NCBI GenBank assembly: GCA_932294295.1
Contig: OW028573.1
Coordinates: forward strand, 71,959,829-72,023,828
Source: Alitta virens
Taxonomy: Eukaryota; Annelida; Polychaeta; Phyllodocida; Nereididae
DNA length: 64,000 bases
Direction: 5' to 3'
Both the position numbers and the translations under genes were made by a program. Under the pieces are notes generated by a model. It was not told where the DNA came from, did no database searches, and saw only the letters and a list, made by a program, of their open reading frames with translations. Shown here piece after piece: positions 1-15,756 of the stretch (position 1 is its first letter; every line of letters begins with the position of its first letter).

Positions 1-3000
1 TCCAAATTTACAATGCATTAGATGCGGTGTCAGATAAACGTAATTGCACCGTCTCAGACGTGTGTAGAGTGTTGCTGTTGTATGGCAGTGGGTCATACAT
101 CACGCTTTTGAAGATGTTTCGAAGTTATTTTCATACAATAATATAATTATCATAAGAATTAAATTTAGCTCCATTATTATAGAATTTCGCTGCAAGATCA
201 ATACAGACATTAGAAACCAGGCATGACTATATTCTACGAGACTTGTGATGTGGCATGAGACAATCCGACTGTACAACTAAACGTTGATGTTCGTGCTGTT
301 AAAATTCGACACCAAAGAGCAACATTGAATTTTACAATCATGAAATATGCACACCGTCTTTGTTACAAAAGACACTTATTGTACAATCAATACAGACCAA
401 AGCTGGCGTCACTCATCATTGACTATTATTGACTGTTATCTCTTTTCACCAGACAAGGATTTTTGTCAGCATGCTCTTTCACACATCAGCATGGTGCATC
501 TCGACATTGATTAATTTTCCTGATACTCAAACGAACTCCCTTCGTTATTCGAGCAAACATTTGGTTGAGTGACAACAAAAGACTTATAATTCAACGACCA
601 TAGACATGAAAACCTTTTTTTGACAGAGCATGACATTGAATTGATGATAAAAGGTGGTACACTAACTGAAATTCCTTGATGGAAAACTGGAATTACGAAG
701 CATTTGATATGCTGTAAAATAATTTGAAAATAGGTAACATAGCTTTAATCTGATAACCACTGCACATCTACATACAACCTGTGTCGTTCACATATTTGAT
801 TTCTTACTATGGATATGATGATAGACTCCACCAAGGAATAGTACCCTGTACCTTAACTCGTAACATCTAATTCGATAACACTCTGACAGACAGGCTGACA
901 GACAGCTAGATAGACAGACAGACTGTACATTTGAAATGACCAGACATAAACAAGTACATGTAATGAAATTTTTCCAAAAATTTGTTGCAGTAAGGTCAGG
1001 AGGACACTCATTAAGTCTTTGGTAAGACGCTAGCATGAGTGTCACCTTCCCCAACCTACATTCAAGAAATTGGTTAGTTCGCATATTGAAGGGGAAAAAA
1101 ATGAGATAGAAAGAAATGATAAGTGAAATTTACTCCACCTGATAAGTCAAGCACTTAAGTGTCTATGATTAATGATGATAATGAGATGATTCTATATTAG
1201 CGAATTTGATCTTGATGGGGGGATCTACCATATACATAGCAATTGGCTATAACACAACTTTATTCATAACCATTGATAAAATTATTCTTCATATAAAGGG
1301 TATACCCAAATTCAGAGTGTGTATTAATTTGATCTAAAAATTGTAATTTCATTTTTATTCAATAGACAAGGGAGTTTAGATCTGATGCAGCTTTTTGTAA
1401 ACTTATGTCGTACACAGGGAATAAGAAAATTCTTACCCCTGAGGCTGTTCAAAATCGCCGTCACCAGGGAAAGTATTTGACTTGAAGGTATGGTCACATA
1501 ATGGAGTAAAAGAGTGAGAGAAGGAAATGTGACAGAAGTCAAGGTGGGGTGTGGCCCAAGAAGGGGGTACAAGGGGCTGGGATGGATGCAGATGGCGTCC
1601 TGAGAAAGTTGTGTCACTGGTCCAGACGATGAACCCCTGAAGATAAGCAGGAAACAAATTGCAGCTGACAAAATGGCTGACTGCTCTTGATGCCATTTAA
1701 ATCATCTACGTCTGAATTTGCCGGGGTGCTCACAATAGAGATAAGAGGGGCTGGTCGATTCTAAGCCGACTCCATCACGACCAGCTCAATGCGAGTTAAT
1801 CATCAAAAGAAGGGCTGGTGCACTTGCGAGGGACCGCCTCTGATTTACGTTTCTTCCTGCGAGGTTAATGAATGAAACGAGCCTGGTGGAAACGTATGGG
1901 GACTGACAGCCCACTGCCACAGAGCACACAGCTCCCTGGCTAAGTGCATTAGCAGCAAAGGAAAGAGGGGAAAGAGCTAGGCAGGATAGGAGAAAGAGGC
2001 GAGCCTGTGTGATTTGCTGGACCAGGGACCATCACCTCACCATCACTAAAACACTTCGGCTCAGTAGACTAATGGGTGCCAGTCTGCATCCTTGCCTTTG
2101 CCAATGCTCCAATCCGATGCCCTGAGTGCTAAATATGCGTCAAGACAAAGAAAATTACTCGGAATCGATTGCATTCCATTGCTACCCCAGATACCAGACC
2201 AGTTTACAGTCTTTGTGAGTTGTGGTGTTGCATTACACATGAATTATTTGTAGCTAAGTCCTATTCTCTGCCAGACTCCCTGGTCATAAACCTTTCACTG
2301 TGCTATTTTTACGACCGTGACATATTGCTGAATGTCAAAGACGAACTAAGCAAAAAGCAGAGGGCAGCTGCACCACCACTGAGGTAGCATCGGCCGCACG
2401 AGACAATTCTGTGGCGTGTTTAATCTTATTTTACGAGGCTTTTCTTCTATCCCCTTAGATATATGGAGATAATATTCTGATGGCCACCCTAGGGAGATGT
2501 CTTTTATCTTTCATCGCTTTAGTTTGCATGTTTAAGAAAGAGGCTGAGAAACCTAGAATCCCGGGTCATCCATCATGGGCTGTGTGTTTGATGTGCAGCC
2601 CTGGCTTCGGGATTTGTTGAGGGAGGACGCGTGACAAGTTAATGGAAGACACTGATACCCTGCATGCGAACTGAGCAACGAGTGTTGTTTCCAATGTAAA
2701 AACCACTTGACAACCTAATAATTCAACCTTGACATTGTCTGGGGGGAAAAACGACGTGATTGCTCATTCCATTGATTAAAATGGATGTTGGACCAATAAA
2801 CTGGACCTTTCATGCCCTTAAAGTAGCAATGGCATTGAGCAATGAGGTGATTCCAAGGGCTGTAACAAATGTACTCCCTCCCAACAGGGAGAGGTCAGAA
2901 ACTAAATGCATAAAGGGCGATGAATGACAAAAATATGACCAGAGCTCTCAGGACTTCCACGAGTTCTACATGATGGCCACAGACAGTATATTTCAAAGGG

Positions 3001-6000
3001 CCTCTGCTCCCTGTGTCATAAATATAAGAACTCTATGATAAAAAGAAAAAGAATTGGGCCCACAAAAAATAATGCCTATGCAAAAATACTGTTTTATAAA
3101 GTATTTGCTGCATCGTTACAAACGTTTAAAGTAAAGTAAAGGGTAACAAGCACATACGTCAACTTGATAAACACTGTTCCACTGCAGAACCATGGACCCA
3201 CTTGTTGGTACAAATTTAGTAGCTTTTAGCTTACAAATGTTGTCTTCTGCCGAAGAATACTTAGGAAGCAGGAGAGTGTAAGCGATCAGTCCCTGTTAAT
3301 TCAGTGGGCTGTTCTTAGTATGTAATCCTTGGCTGGCAATGAGCCGTTCATTAGGATTCAATGACGCCAGCATCAAGTCAGTAACGTCATGATATCCTAA
3401 AGAAATTAACCGCATTTACATACAAATTGAATAAGCAGACATCTGAGCTGGAGATATATTAGAGGAACGACCCAACTATACTTGGTTTCCTGAAGCGTAT
3501 GCAGAAGGACAGACAGAAGGGCATACAGCAAGGCCTTGTTATTGCATCTTGCTGAGTTTGCTCCTCTTTGTTTGACCAAGTTGCTCTCTTGTCCGATCTG
3601 TGCCATTCTGTTGGGTGCAAGTTGCGCATGGAAATGCATGGCAAACACACTGCATACACAGATGTGTATGGTGTACAGGGATGAATGACATTGTTTGATT
3701 TGGGAGAATATTGACCAAGAGATGCAGAGAAAGGTAGATGGGTGGCTTGGCTGTCCTGCATCAGAGTGCATGAAGATAGCATTGGAAAAACACACTGCAC
3801 AAATGGAAGGGGACCATTCTGTAGCACTGGGATCCAGCAGCAGCAAGTCAGCTTTCCTTGAGCTTTGCATGACTCCCTCAACAGTCAAGGCTGCCAAAAC
3901 ACTCCCCAACTCTTGCCATTTTCTCCAAAGTGGCGCTAATGGCCTCTCCCACCCAACACACTTCATAATTGTGCCTAGTGCGCAGTCAGAAATCTCTGGG
4001 TTTGTGTGCTACCACTGGTGACAATGTCAGAGATATATCCAGCCAAATAACAGCAGGCAGGCCACTAGAATACATACATTGCCAAGAGCTGTATGGGCAG
4101 CATAGGGCTACTGTACATGACCTGGGGCATGTGCCATTTATCATACAGCAGAGACGTTTTAGAGCACAGTTTGCCTAGATGACATTTTCCATCAGGAAGA
4201 CCTTAGAGGACTTCTTCTGGGTGACACTTGTCTTGATCCACTCAGGGTGCTGCCACATCAGCAGATTCAAATGACCATCACTTAAATTGCTCTCCATAAC
4301 TGGGCGACAGAATGAAGGAAATTAAGGCGGGATATGGCATGGCAAGGGCTCTTTAGGAAGCTCTATCAAAGACGCATGTTTTGCAGTAGGACCCACTGTC
4401 ATGCAATCACACCATAATCGCCGATGAGAAATGGAGTCCCCGCAGACACCGTCTTCTAGGAAAACAGACAACCTTCAAGTGGGCTAACGTCATCATGTAA
4501 TGACCTTCGGGTTTATGACGTCATAAGCTGCCTTCTCATCTTCCAGTTGAGGGCCCTTGCCAGTAACAGGAACTGGAGCTGATAAACTGCACCTTTAAAT
4601 CCTTGTTAAGTGGATCTCGCGACGCATTAAGTGCACTTTGACCTCACCGGGGGAATAGGTCACTTGGGGAAAAGATTAGGCAGTGGCCGGCTCATTGGTA
4701 GCAGAATTTCTTAGTGGGGAATTTATAGATTAAATCTGTTTCCAATCCAATCAGGCTGGCTGCGCTCTTCACCTTCCATCAAATATTCAGGAGGAAGGTT
4801 CAAAGATTCGCCCACCGGTCAGTCTGGTCACGATGTTAATGCCCGAATTCCTTTTCAACAGTTTAACCATAAAACACACCTAAACAAAGAGAGCTAGTGT
4901 TTATAGCCTGTCTGCTTTAAAGAGAAACCACTGGGAAGTTGACACTTGGCTTTCTTTGCAAGTTAGGCAGAAGCAGAGAGAGAAACTACTGTTGTCTTCA
5001 TTAGACTAATACACTCTGGTGTGGGCCGTATTTCATTCCATCTGCAGTCCCTGAATGAATGTGTCATTACCAAGTGTCTACTGTAAGGAATTAGGTGCCC
5101 CTGGCACCATCTGTTTCTTTACCAGAGTTTCCCTTATCTTTCATGTGGCTCTTATTAGGAAGCAGATGAAATGTTGTTCTTCTCCTACTCCTCCTTGCCA
5201 AACCCCTTGCAGCCATGGTGAGGGAAGGGGGAAAAGGCAGCCAGGATGCTGCTGGGGCTGCTGCGTGGCTGGCGAAGTGGATGAGAGGTCTCAGTAGATT
5301 TTGTAGGAGCCAGAGGGCCCAACTCCACTTGCTAGGTGACGTTTTGTCATGTGAATCCCGGAGCTGTTTCAGTCTTGATAACGCTGCAAGCAGAGCTGGT
5401 AAACGATAGAGGACAGGGCTGGGGAGGACTGAGACGCCCTGCACCACGCCAAGATAAGAGGAACACTTGCAGCCGTCTGTCCTGCCCGCTCTTCAATGGT
5501 TGACAGTGTGTGGGGCCACAAAGCAAGCAAAGGCCACCAAAGCGCTTTGATAATGCTAGTGGACATTCTATTGATGATCGATTCATGAAAAGATCTCAAG
5601 TTGTCTCTTATCAATATTATCCCATGTCTTCTCAACCAGCTTTGCAGTTCTTTTTCATTCCTATTTTTAGATGCTCACTTAGAAATAACAGACGAAGACT
5701 AGTGAACAGCATCCCAAGTTTTCTTATGTTGTTAATCCCCAAAGTTCTCATGGGAGGTGGCCTCGTGTCCCCGCTCTGTCTTTAATTGCCCGCCCCAGGA
5801 AATGGAACCTTGGAGTTGTGAGGGGAGGGTAGGAGGGCAGAGATGTATGTCCCCCTGAGGGTCTTAATGTTACCCCGTTTTGCAGAACGCAGTGACCACC
5901 AGGGCGTTTTTCATCATCACCAGCTGGACACACATGCCAGAACCCTCATCGACCTCCTGATTGCTCTATTTTTTCGTCAGTCCCAAGGCAGTTTTGTGCT

Positions 6001-9000
6001 TGAGCCAAGACATTTCTTCAGCAACAAACACTCATGAGTTTGCAGGCATCACATTGACGACATGAACCTTTGCACTTCGCCGCACTTTGCAGAGCATCTT
6101 GTAACACAAGACAAACACACGATGTCGCGACTTGAAATTGCTTCACTGTTCACTGTCGTGTTTTGCCATTAAGCTTTTGGCGTCTGAAGAATAGCTTCCA
6201 TCCTAAATGACTTGGCCAACTGGCTATTTTGATATGAGATGCAAAACCCTGGGATTCACATTGAAGTCCCACTGTAAATTGTGGAAATCCACACAGGAAA
6301 AGATAGGGGATCAAGATGGATAACTTGGCACAATAAAAAGGGCCATTAGGCAGCCCATTCCTAGTGGGCTTTCTGTTATCTCTGATAAATGATGCTGCCA
6401 CTACGAACGTGTCTTGTGCAACTCCTAGTCATCCATCCTTCTGACGTCGATGGAAAGTCCACGACATCTGTTTTCACCATAGCACTCTCAACAAGGTAGA
6501 CCAAGGACCACATGAAACTGCAAAAGGTTACACTAGGGTACATTGAAACAATGATGCTGTGTCAAAGACACATTACGTCTTTTAAACAAGGTTCTACTGA
6601 GCAGTTACTGCATTAGGCGAAAATACATGCCACAAGCTTAGGTATTTCCTCAGAACCGAGTAGTATGCATGAATTTTCATGAATATTAAACGAAGATGGA
6701 GTAGTTAGGTTTGCAACTTAATGATGTTGACATTGTCAGCTTGTTTATAGGTCCATGATTTTTAAATTGCCAAGTAATGTGGTTGTGAATCACCAAGCTC
6801 CACATTTGCCAATTTAAAAGTTATAAATCAGAAGTAAACTTTGAAGAGCTGCTAATGTTAACCACTTAGAAAAGTTAGTTGGATTTTATGAGTTTACAAA
6901 CGTTACTTGCAAATTTTCCATGGAGACTCCCGAAGTTAGCCCGAACAGCCTGCATCGCACAACGCAAGCCAGTCCCATGGGGCTACCCCCAGTAGATCTT
7001 ATGGAAATAATACCAAGCTATTTAATGAAAGACATTTACATGTAGGAACATGCAATCGGAAGCTGGTCAGTCAGCGACATCTCTTGGACAGATCTATATT
7101 TGGAAGCAATGGGCATGGGCCACAGTCTGTTGGACAAAGAGAGATCGGGTGCAGGCGATATGAAGACATGTCAAGCGACAGGAGAAGTTGTAAGGGGGCA
7201 GCAGTGTGCCCCGATAGAACCTTATCAGACGGCAGTTCCGCTTGACCCAGCTGGCTACCGATGGACACGCTCAAGTTTTAATTTCCTGCCAAGCATCGAT
7301 CGCCGTCGATTCAATGGATATCAAGGGCCGATCTGACAGACCTTGTCGGAGCAGACGACCCAGCACGCGCCTTTTGACGTCTCAGTGACGTCACTGCCTT
7401 GACATTGCGCTAGGTGTCCCTGCTGTGACAGCTCATTGGCGCCCTCCAGGAGAACCATTCAGAAGCTTTGACAGATACTAATCAAGTAACCTCGCCCAAC
7501 TTAATACCCAAGTCTGATCGACCAACTTATCAGCATTATTAATACGGCTAGCAGCCAGTAGCTCATCCCCTGATGTCTACATCAACGCTCATTGCTAGCA
7601 ACACAAGACGGCTAGATTGAATGTCTTTTGTAGAAAGGCTCAAGGACCCGAATATACTGCCTGGGGATTGGGATTCATTGGCCAAAAGCACTTGACTGGC
7701 TTAGACGGAATCCCTGTACCTCCAAGTAGCTTCAAGTTATGGAAATGGAAGCTTCAGGGTGATAACAAGCTCTGGCTGCTACTAATTTGTAGGACTTGAA
7801 GCAGGGATGATAGAAATATACAAAGCACAGCTGGGACAAGCGAAGTTGCCTTGAATCCGTAATGGCAACAAACAGGCATAAATAAAATTGCGTTTTTGAA
7901 ATACTGAAAAGGCATATTTATATACATATATCTAATACGAATTTTACATTAAACATAGGGGGGGGGGAAGGGGCATTTGCCCACAATACTTTGACAAAAT
8001 ACATCTTTGACTATAAAAGTACTATGAACCGCAAAGATATTTCTGGAGCCGCCACTGCTTTTAAATACACATTAGTCAGTCTTGTAAACCAATGAACTGA
8101 CTGACTACCAAGAGTAATTGAAGTAAACCAAACACCAAGACCTTTGAAAAACCAATTAACCTGCAGTTGACACCCAATAAAATATATTTCCATTTTCTGA
8201 TTGATTTGGCTTTGGTGTCTGGTCATCTGCCAAGCTATACTATACGTTAAAAAAGTACCAGCTGCTGAAATTTGTAAGTGGAAATAGACTGTTCTCACTG
8301 AACCTATTGAAACGGTGTCCTCCTTTCAGAGAAATTAAAGAAACAGGCAGTGGATTTCTCTATAAAGCAAAATCAATTTACAGTCCCTAAAAATAGCCAA
8401 ATCCTTTGTCGAGGGAGCTTGCCTGGTCTTTTCGCAGGAGTGCCTGAACAAATACGGAATTACAGCTGTGTGATCCGACTGCGATGATGTATACACTGGC
8501 TTTGTTAAGAGACACACTCAGTGTTCTATGTATCTGAATGGAGAGTTGCAGATACATGCAGATACAATTCATGCATTAGCTTGGCTGCCTTGTAAGTTGC
8601 TTGTGTTCGCTGTTTATGTAGTCTTCTTCTATCCATCATTTGAGAGGTGCGAGGGGAGCAAGGATGCGACTTGGGTGGTCCCCTGCAGCAGCAACCGTCC
8701 CAAACAATTACCCTCCAGAAAGAACACAACTGCTAAATCCACCCTCAGCCCCTTCATAATTGATGTTTCTGCCACGTCACATTGCTATTTTTGCCCCCTT
8801 TTTTCTTCATATCCCTCACCATGGTGCTGCTGCCATTTTCTAACCCTGAAGGGCTGTATTATGTTTCCTTTTCACTTCACCACAAATCTTAGTTAAGGTC
8901 ATTACACTGCTGAAGGTCCACAGATGGGCCCAGAGGTCTTCGGTGCTCCTCATATCCTAGTGCCAGGTCATTACAATGTCAGTATGTTATGGCAAATTAA

Positions 9001-12000
9001 ATTATAGAAGAGTGGACCTTGTAACCGTCAGCTTGAGGCTATCTGCTCATGAATTTACTGGCGGTTGCATTTGTTTCAAGAGCACCTTCTATTTTCTTTG
9101 CAGACGAGACAGCAACTTCTAATTGCAATTTAGACCTAATGTTTAAACTGGCTCAGTGGCTATGAAATTTACGTAGAACGTATTTATTGAATGTATATAA
9201 AGATTCGGATAAATTGTCTATCCTTTGGTATTCTTCTTTATATTGTTTGTACAGTTTTTGTTAAAACTTTCCTGAAATTTAAAAATAATACTTATTTGAC
9301 TGTACATATAAAGCTTCAAATGTCTGCCTTCCATTGTCCTGTATATGTGCAATCAGTAAATAAAACACAACCAATTACATCATGCAAACCACCATTTGAG
9401 GCAGCCAAGTATCAAAATCGAACACCGCCGATCTGCTAGCACAAAGACCCACTGATGCTGTGCAAGCTGGGCAATCTTGTTTGCCAATCGGATGCCACCA
9501 ACATCCTTTCCCATCCCCAAACGACCTTGGAAAGAGATCTTTCTCTGTCTCCTCAGTAATAACCTGTGGGATCGATGGCCAGAAACAAGGCTCACACAAC
9601 AGAATTACTTGCAAACTACACCCATTGATGTGAATGCCAAGGTTTGTGATCAGACATCATACAAATGCATTACCAGATGACGTAGTCACATGGCACCATT
9701 ACATTTTACAATGCCAGCATCAAAATAGGGAAATGATTTGGTTAGAGTGCAAGCTTGAGCGTGTCACACAGCAAACTGAGGCATTGGGACCTTGCCAAAC
9801 TGGTATTTGATTGTTTTGGTCGTAAATGGCTAACCAATATTGTTTGGAAATGTAAAACGCCTGGAGCCGTATTCTAGATATAACCCCCTTTTTCAGGCAT
9901 TATCAGCCCTGGTTTGTACAAAGACTGTGGGATTAAACGAATTTGGCTTGTGATCGTGAAAATATAAATAATAAGGTAATGCGTTTGGCTGCCCTGCTAA
10001 AAAAAAGTCGCGGACGTTATAGGAGACTTTCTGTCGTGTTTAATTCAAATAACACCAGTTTTCCATATTGTTCAAAATTATGAAAACAACCAGCTGACGT
10101 CTGTGATTCAATAATACATACATATATATTTATATGTGGCCACACTTCACTTAAATGCAATATTATAAGTTATCACATGTTTTTTTTTTTTAGAATACAG
10201 GAATTTATTCCACGAAGTTTTCATACGGCCAGGTCACAATCAACCTGTACCCAGCACTATTTTCAGCGTTATACTCAATTATAATACACTACACATGAAT
10301 ATGAACATCTCAAACCAGTTATTCATAGCAAAGGGTATGCTAACTTGATAATGCAATGTATTATTGTTGATGGAAGTTCGTATGTTACCTGTAACAGGTA
10401 CAGCCAGGTTTTGTTCATTATAAGTACAAAATTAGGCGTTACGCACGGCCAAATAAAAAACTTGCATTTTTCAAGTGTTGTTTTTATTATATCTAAAAGC
10501 ATATAAATTTAATTTTTTTTTTCCAATTTCTATAAGATGTACTCTTTCTTTTGAAGGTCATTGCATGGGGTTAGCCCTACTGTGACCAATTTTACAGCAA
10601 TATGAACAAACCCTGGCCGTCTATATACATTTCTCCATTTCAGCATACTACTTATAATATGTAATGACCTTTTATTTCATAAACATATGTAATATTCGGC
10701 CACAGTTATAGCTTCAAATATCATTCAAGAACTAATACTGACTTCTGACATGTTGGATGCAAACCGTGGATGCTGCATGTTCTGAATATGTGTAGTGTTC
10801 CATACCCCCTGGCACTGAGCACACAAGCTGTATCAAAACTGAGCATAATTGCTTTTCATGAAGTGCCATGGGGTGTGCAAGAAAATACATGTTATAGTAG
10901 AAATATAAAAGCGTTTAGTGCAAGAAACAGGACCTGTTATGTTATAAATGTAGTGTCCATACCCCCAGAATGGAAACTGAATTTATTTAATACTTTTATG
11001 ACTAGACTTCATCATGATATATAACTAAAATATGTATCAAAATGATAATTTCTTAATTTCATCTCACATAACTCATATATAGTGTATTGAAACTAGGTTC
11101 TCTGATAATGCGAAGCATGCGAGCATGCAAGTACATACATTTGAAATTTCATCCTCATCTTGACTATCTCCTATTGCGTTGCTGATGTTTTCCAAACAAT
11201 TTTCACATGTATTTCTCATAGGAAATATCTTACAAACTGAAATATATGTGCAAGTAGTGCCTTTCCATTGGTTATATTTTCATGTAAGTTGTCTTTAATT
11301 TTAGCCCTTTTTTTTTTTTATAAAATCCACCTGATATGAAATAAAAGATGAGGAACCCCGAAACATTCAGAGAATCACTGAAAATGATGTATGTGAGCTT
11401 GGTTCATCAAGGTTCATTTGCAAATAAAAGTTCAGGCCTGCTAAATGATAGGGGAATAGTGGCATCCTACAGAGGAGGTATGGACACTGCAGTTTTGAAA
11501 TATATATGCCTCTTGGCAGTCCCAGTTCTTCTCTTTTGGAAGGAATGTGAGCAACCTTTCAAAATGAACTCAAAATATGCTACAATATGTATGACTGATG
11601 TATCTGAACACTTTCTGATGGATTTTGATGAATTGTGCTTTGTATATGCACAATTTTAATGTCTCTACTTCTGCTCTACACTTCATTTACTGATGCCATT
11701 GCCACACAAAAACTAAAAATGGATGCTGAACAATATATGGCAGAAAGTTGAAGGACATGATAGGCCACACAACAATTATACTCACAAAGTAATTTGTAAG
11801 GGTGAAAATATTTACTTCAGTGTCCACCCAGGGTACAGGTTGATTGTGATCAGGCCGATATTTCACGAAGCCGAAATATGACAACTGAGATTTTATCCTC
11901 TGTCCCTTCCAAACACCCAGTGTTGGATCCACTGTGAAATCTCGGTCAAACGGCGATGTAAATAATTGTCTTCTCGTCTGCTAAATGTCCTAGAAATATA

Positions 12001-15000
12001 ATTTGCATGGTAATTTTATTATTTAATTTAGAAGGCGTACATGGCCAAATGTGCCACGTGCGTTTTCCATGAGAAGGATAAAAGCATGGAAAACGCATGG
12101 TTTTTGCCTAATCAAAATGTGAAAACCATGCGTTTATCCAAACGCATGGAAAACGCACGTAGCACATTTGGCCATGTAGATACCACGTTTTTGACTGTAC
12201 TCCCATCCGTTATTACGGAGATACAGGCGAAAATCCAAAGCCAAGTCACTGTAAACATTGCTTTTCAGTGGTGGTAAAACGAGGAATACTGAAAATATCC
12301 GCGGAGAGGGTGTGGCTAAACTGACAATTTTGTGAATACAGAAAAATATATCTATCAGCTCTTGATCGAACAGCGATCTGCATTCGGCATTGACAGAGGA
12401 TTACATCAGTTATATCAGACTGGAATAAATATTACCAGAATATTAAATCTGCTTACAGCATTGAAATCCAGACAAACAGCAACACCACTGAAGTTCTTTG
12501 ACCTTTCCGCTGTTACGCAAGTTTTGTTTCTGTCAATTAAATCTTACGTAACTGCCAATCAGAAATTGTTTTGCTCAAACGCGTCTCGCTTCAGCAGCTT
12601 CTGTAAAGGTAGACATTTGTATTGATTTAAGGACGAGGTCATAAATCCCAGTTACTTTAAATTATGATATTATAATTGCTAATAAATTTCTTTAATTTCA
12701 TTATGACAGAGACATTGCTTTGAAAAGAGGTTCCATCTGAAGACCAGAATTTAATTAATATAAAACAACAAACATCAATTTTGTTGAACGCAAATATTTA
12801 AATGCGCATTCTATTTGAAATGGAAGATGTATTTATCTGAACAAATGATGATTTATTTTGGATAAAATTGATAAAAAATGTCACCTTGAAGCGTGCAATT
12901 GATTACGATGGAACGACAAAAATAAGGGAAGAATTTTTTTTTTGCCGGTATGATATGTAGAACGCATTTTCATAGAAAGTGGTAGGCCATAAGTTAAAAC
13001 GCTTTAATATAGTTGTGGGTACGAATCCAGTCTGAGCAATTTATTGTCAAAGGGTCTACCAGCCGTCTTGGACAAAACATCAAACAAAGAAAGGGGTTGT
13101 CTGAGAATAGCAATATCCACCCATTTTCATCCAATATAGGGTGCCATGTCTGTGGAAATGCCTTCCCCCAGAGAGCTGCACCCAACCGTATACAATCACA
13201 TGGCTTTGTCACTTTGCATTTGAAAGACTCTTCTATTAAATTCACCCGGGAATACCCCAGCCCTATAAATACACACAGTATCCTTGACCTTGTGACAACA
13301 CTGCAGGATGCTCATCTTCAATCTAGTCACACCTTATTTACATGGGCAGCCGTGTAAACACTTTGCTTGGCTAAACTTGTTAATTTGACGGCAATGTATT
13401 TAGGTGGAAGGGGAGCCAGTAGGAATGCGCAATGGATTCAATATTCTAAACAGGCAGACAGAATTAGCGCTATGCAATTTTTCAAAATTGGATTTAGCGC
13501 TCTGTATCATGAACTGATATCAGTATATTCTCATTTCTGAGGAGCATTTTACATGAGAAGAAAGGTGCAAATCTACATTATGCACACAAGTACAACAATT
13601 AACATGTAGTGCCAAAAAGACACAAAGAATGCAAATAACATGCAAGACCTCGGCTCTCGGGTAATTTTGGTCATGGTCAGATGCCAAGACCAATCAGACC
13701 TCATATCCCTGATATGTGTGTAGGGCCGGCCTACTGTGGGGCCTAGGAAGCCATGCTTGTTCTGCTAATTCCTGCCTGATAGGTCCTACTAATTGTATTA
13801 GCTCAGGACAACCAGGGCCACCAGGGCCACCACGACATGACTTACAGCTGCTGTTGGCACACATATTCCACTTCCGGTTATTCTTGAGCCAGCTTTGCTC
13901 GGTTTCCGTAGCGACAAACTCCTTCCGGTTTGGATCAGGTAACGTAAAGATAGGAAACTAACCATGTGTATAAGTATGTAGATGACTGTTTCAAAGCAAC
14001 TCTTAAAACAAATAGACGTCAGTGTGACTAAGGTAGACCCTTTTGAACGGTCAACCTGGCTACATTTTGTAAATAGTGTGTGGTACTGGACTTTGTAGAT
14101 TACCTGTAGTCATTCTTACATTTTCCAAAATCGAATGTGTTCATTGAAATGTTTGGCTACAGTTCTCTGCATTATTTTGTAAAGCAGACCAATGGACAAG
14201 TCCAGGGGCTTTTCATTTGCATGTCCACGAGTTCCTATCACACACATGAAGTCTTGAAAATGAGAAGAAACATTAGACTGGCTGAAATACAACCCCAATT
14301 TCAGATCCCACAACACCAATTCATCAGTACATGCCCAGATAGCATTCCAAATGATGTTGTACCGACGGCGGCCGATATAGAAACAGCGCTGGCCCGATTT
14401 GGAACGCTATCTGGGATGTAATAAATCCAAGTCTACATTACAAACCTGTGTCACTGTGTTTGCCTTGGATAGTTTTTACTATGGCGGCCATGTTAGACAA
14501 CGTCAAGCATCGGTTTTTCCTGATGGTGATTCTCTGTTGTTATTAAATATTGATAACAATTCTTTTTTACAAAATTCTACGTTGCATTAGAAAAATGCTC
14601 TGGATGTAATTTTTTAATGTTACAACTATACCTACACAGACCTCTCATTGCTGAATTTCACTCCAATCCAGCTGATTAGTGGAAAGCACTTCGGTAGGAC
14701 TATGTCGGGTAGGTCATTTTGCATATCTGCCATGGAACCAGACACCATTAGAGCAAGGGCATGACCTTTTAATTAATTCAAGTTCAACTGTGATGTATGA
14801 TATCATGTATCAACTGACCAGGTTAACCTGTCTGCACGTTGTTGGGGAAACGGCAGTAAAATGTAATCAAGGGGAGAAAATTAAAATGAAAGAACGTGAC
14901 ATGATTTAATAAAACTGCTTTCTTACAGCAACATTGATATACGTAGATTCTTTCAGTGACCTGCACTCCACAATTGCATCCGCTTGCAATGGTCAAATGG

Positions 15001-15756
15001 ACAGTAGCTGACAGTGGATGAAATTTCTTGGAGAGCTTTGGGTGCCATTATGAGCTGTATCGGGGCCAACACGAGGAGCCTGGCTTTTCAGCATTGTTCA
15101 TTTCATGGGGAAAAAATGCAAATGAAGGGATGAGCCCCTCACAAATGGACTCGCCAAACCAGTGACATTGTGAACACAGTGTGGATCATTATGGGGGACC
15201 CAGCTGACCTGCCCAACACATTAACTGAGGCTCTTCTGGCGATGCTGTCTCCTGAGTACATGTGCTCTGTTCTGGTAGCCTCCATAAACAATCTGTGCTC
15301 CAAAAATATCTCTCTTGAGTGCCTCTGTGTCCTGTGACTCACAGGGTCTACCAGATGCATGGTAAATAATCGTTTCACGGTGCTTGTAAATCCATGACTG
15401 GTTTGAGTCACCTCCTCCCTTTATTCCCAATTTATATGCTCTCACAAATAACGTGTAGAGGAGAGAGAGAGAGTGTGAGAAAAAAAGACAATGCAGTATC
15501 AATACTTTTTTTTACATGTGTATTTACTGCATTATAGAGGCCTCAGTAAACATGGAAACTTTTACATAGCAAAAGCTACAGTATAACCCATCATTGGGAT
15601 TATTTATCGAACTTATTTATTGTCTCAAAACGTAATTGTGCAGCACAAAAGTGCACTGATACTGAAGTACAGTTAAGGTTGTTCATGTCACAGTCATGTG
15701 CCTAATTATCATATTATGTAGCGAATTTAATGGTGAGGTGACCGAAGTAATCAGAT
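1..15756. other. Long stretch with no recognisable gene
   Basis: I found no exon chain, no domain and no RNA gene here. Open frames in this stretch are short, unsupported and often overlap on both strands (for example around 3.4-4.0 kb), so I do not call them. There is a G run near 7.96 kb and several T runs. The block around 1.7-2.1 kb and parts of 3.4-7.5 kb are visibly less AT-rich than the rest and could hold regulatory sequence, but nothing in the single sequence proves that. The one clear structure inside is the hairpin at 12.04-12.18 kb, listed separately. Confidence 0.6.
12038..12178. repeat. 141-bp long hairpin (nested inverted repeat)
   Basis: The outer arms 12038-12071 and 12145-12178 are inverted copies with about one mismatch in 34 bases (arm begins TACATGGCCAAATGTG). 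The middle also folds, because a GCGTTTTCCATGC-type motif recurs in both orientations. The left arm carries a CACGTG E-box, and the matching spot on the right is TACGTG. It could be a small MITE or foldback element, or a transcribed hairpin. No flanking duplication is obvious. Confidence 0.8.

Noticed and set aside
3406..4021. Overlapping open frames of 108-186 codons on both strands
   Set aside because: No recognisable domain and mutually exclusive frames; composition looks like non-coding DNA.
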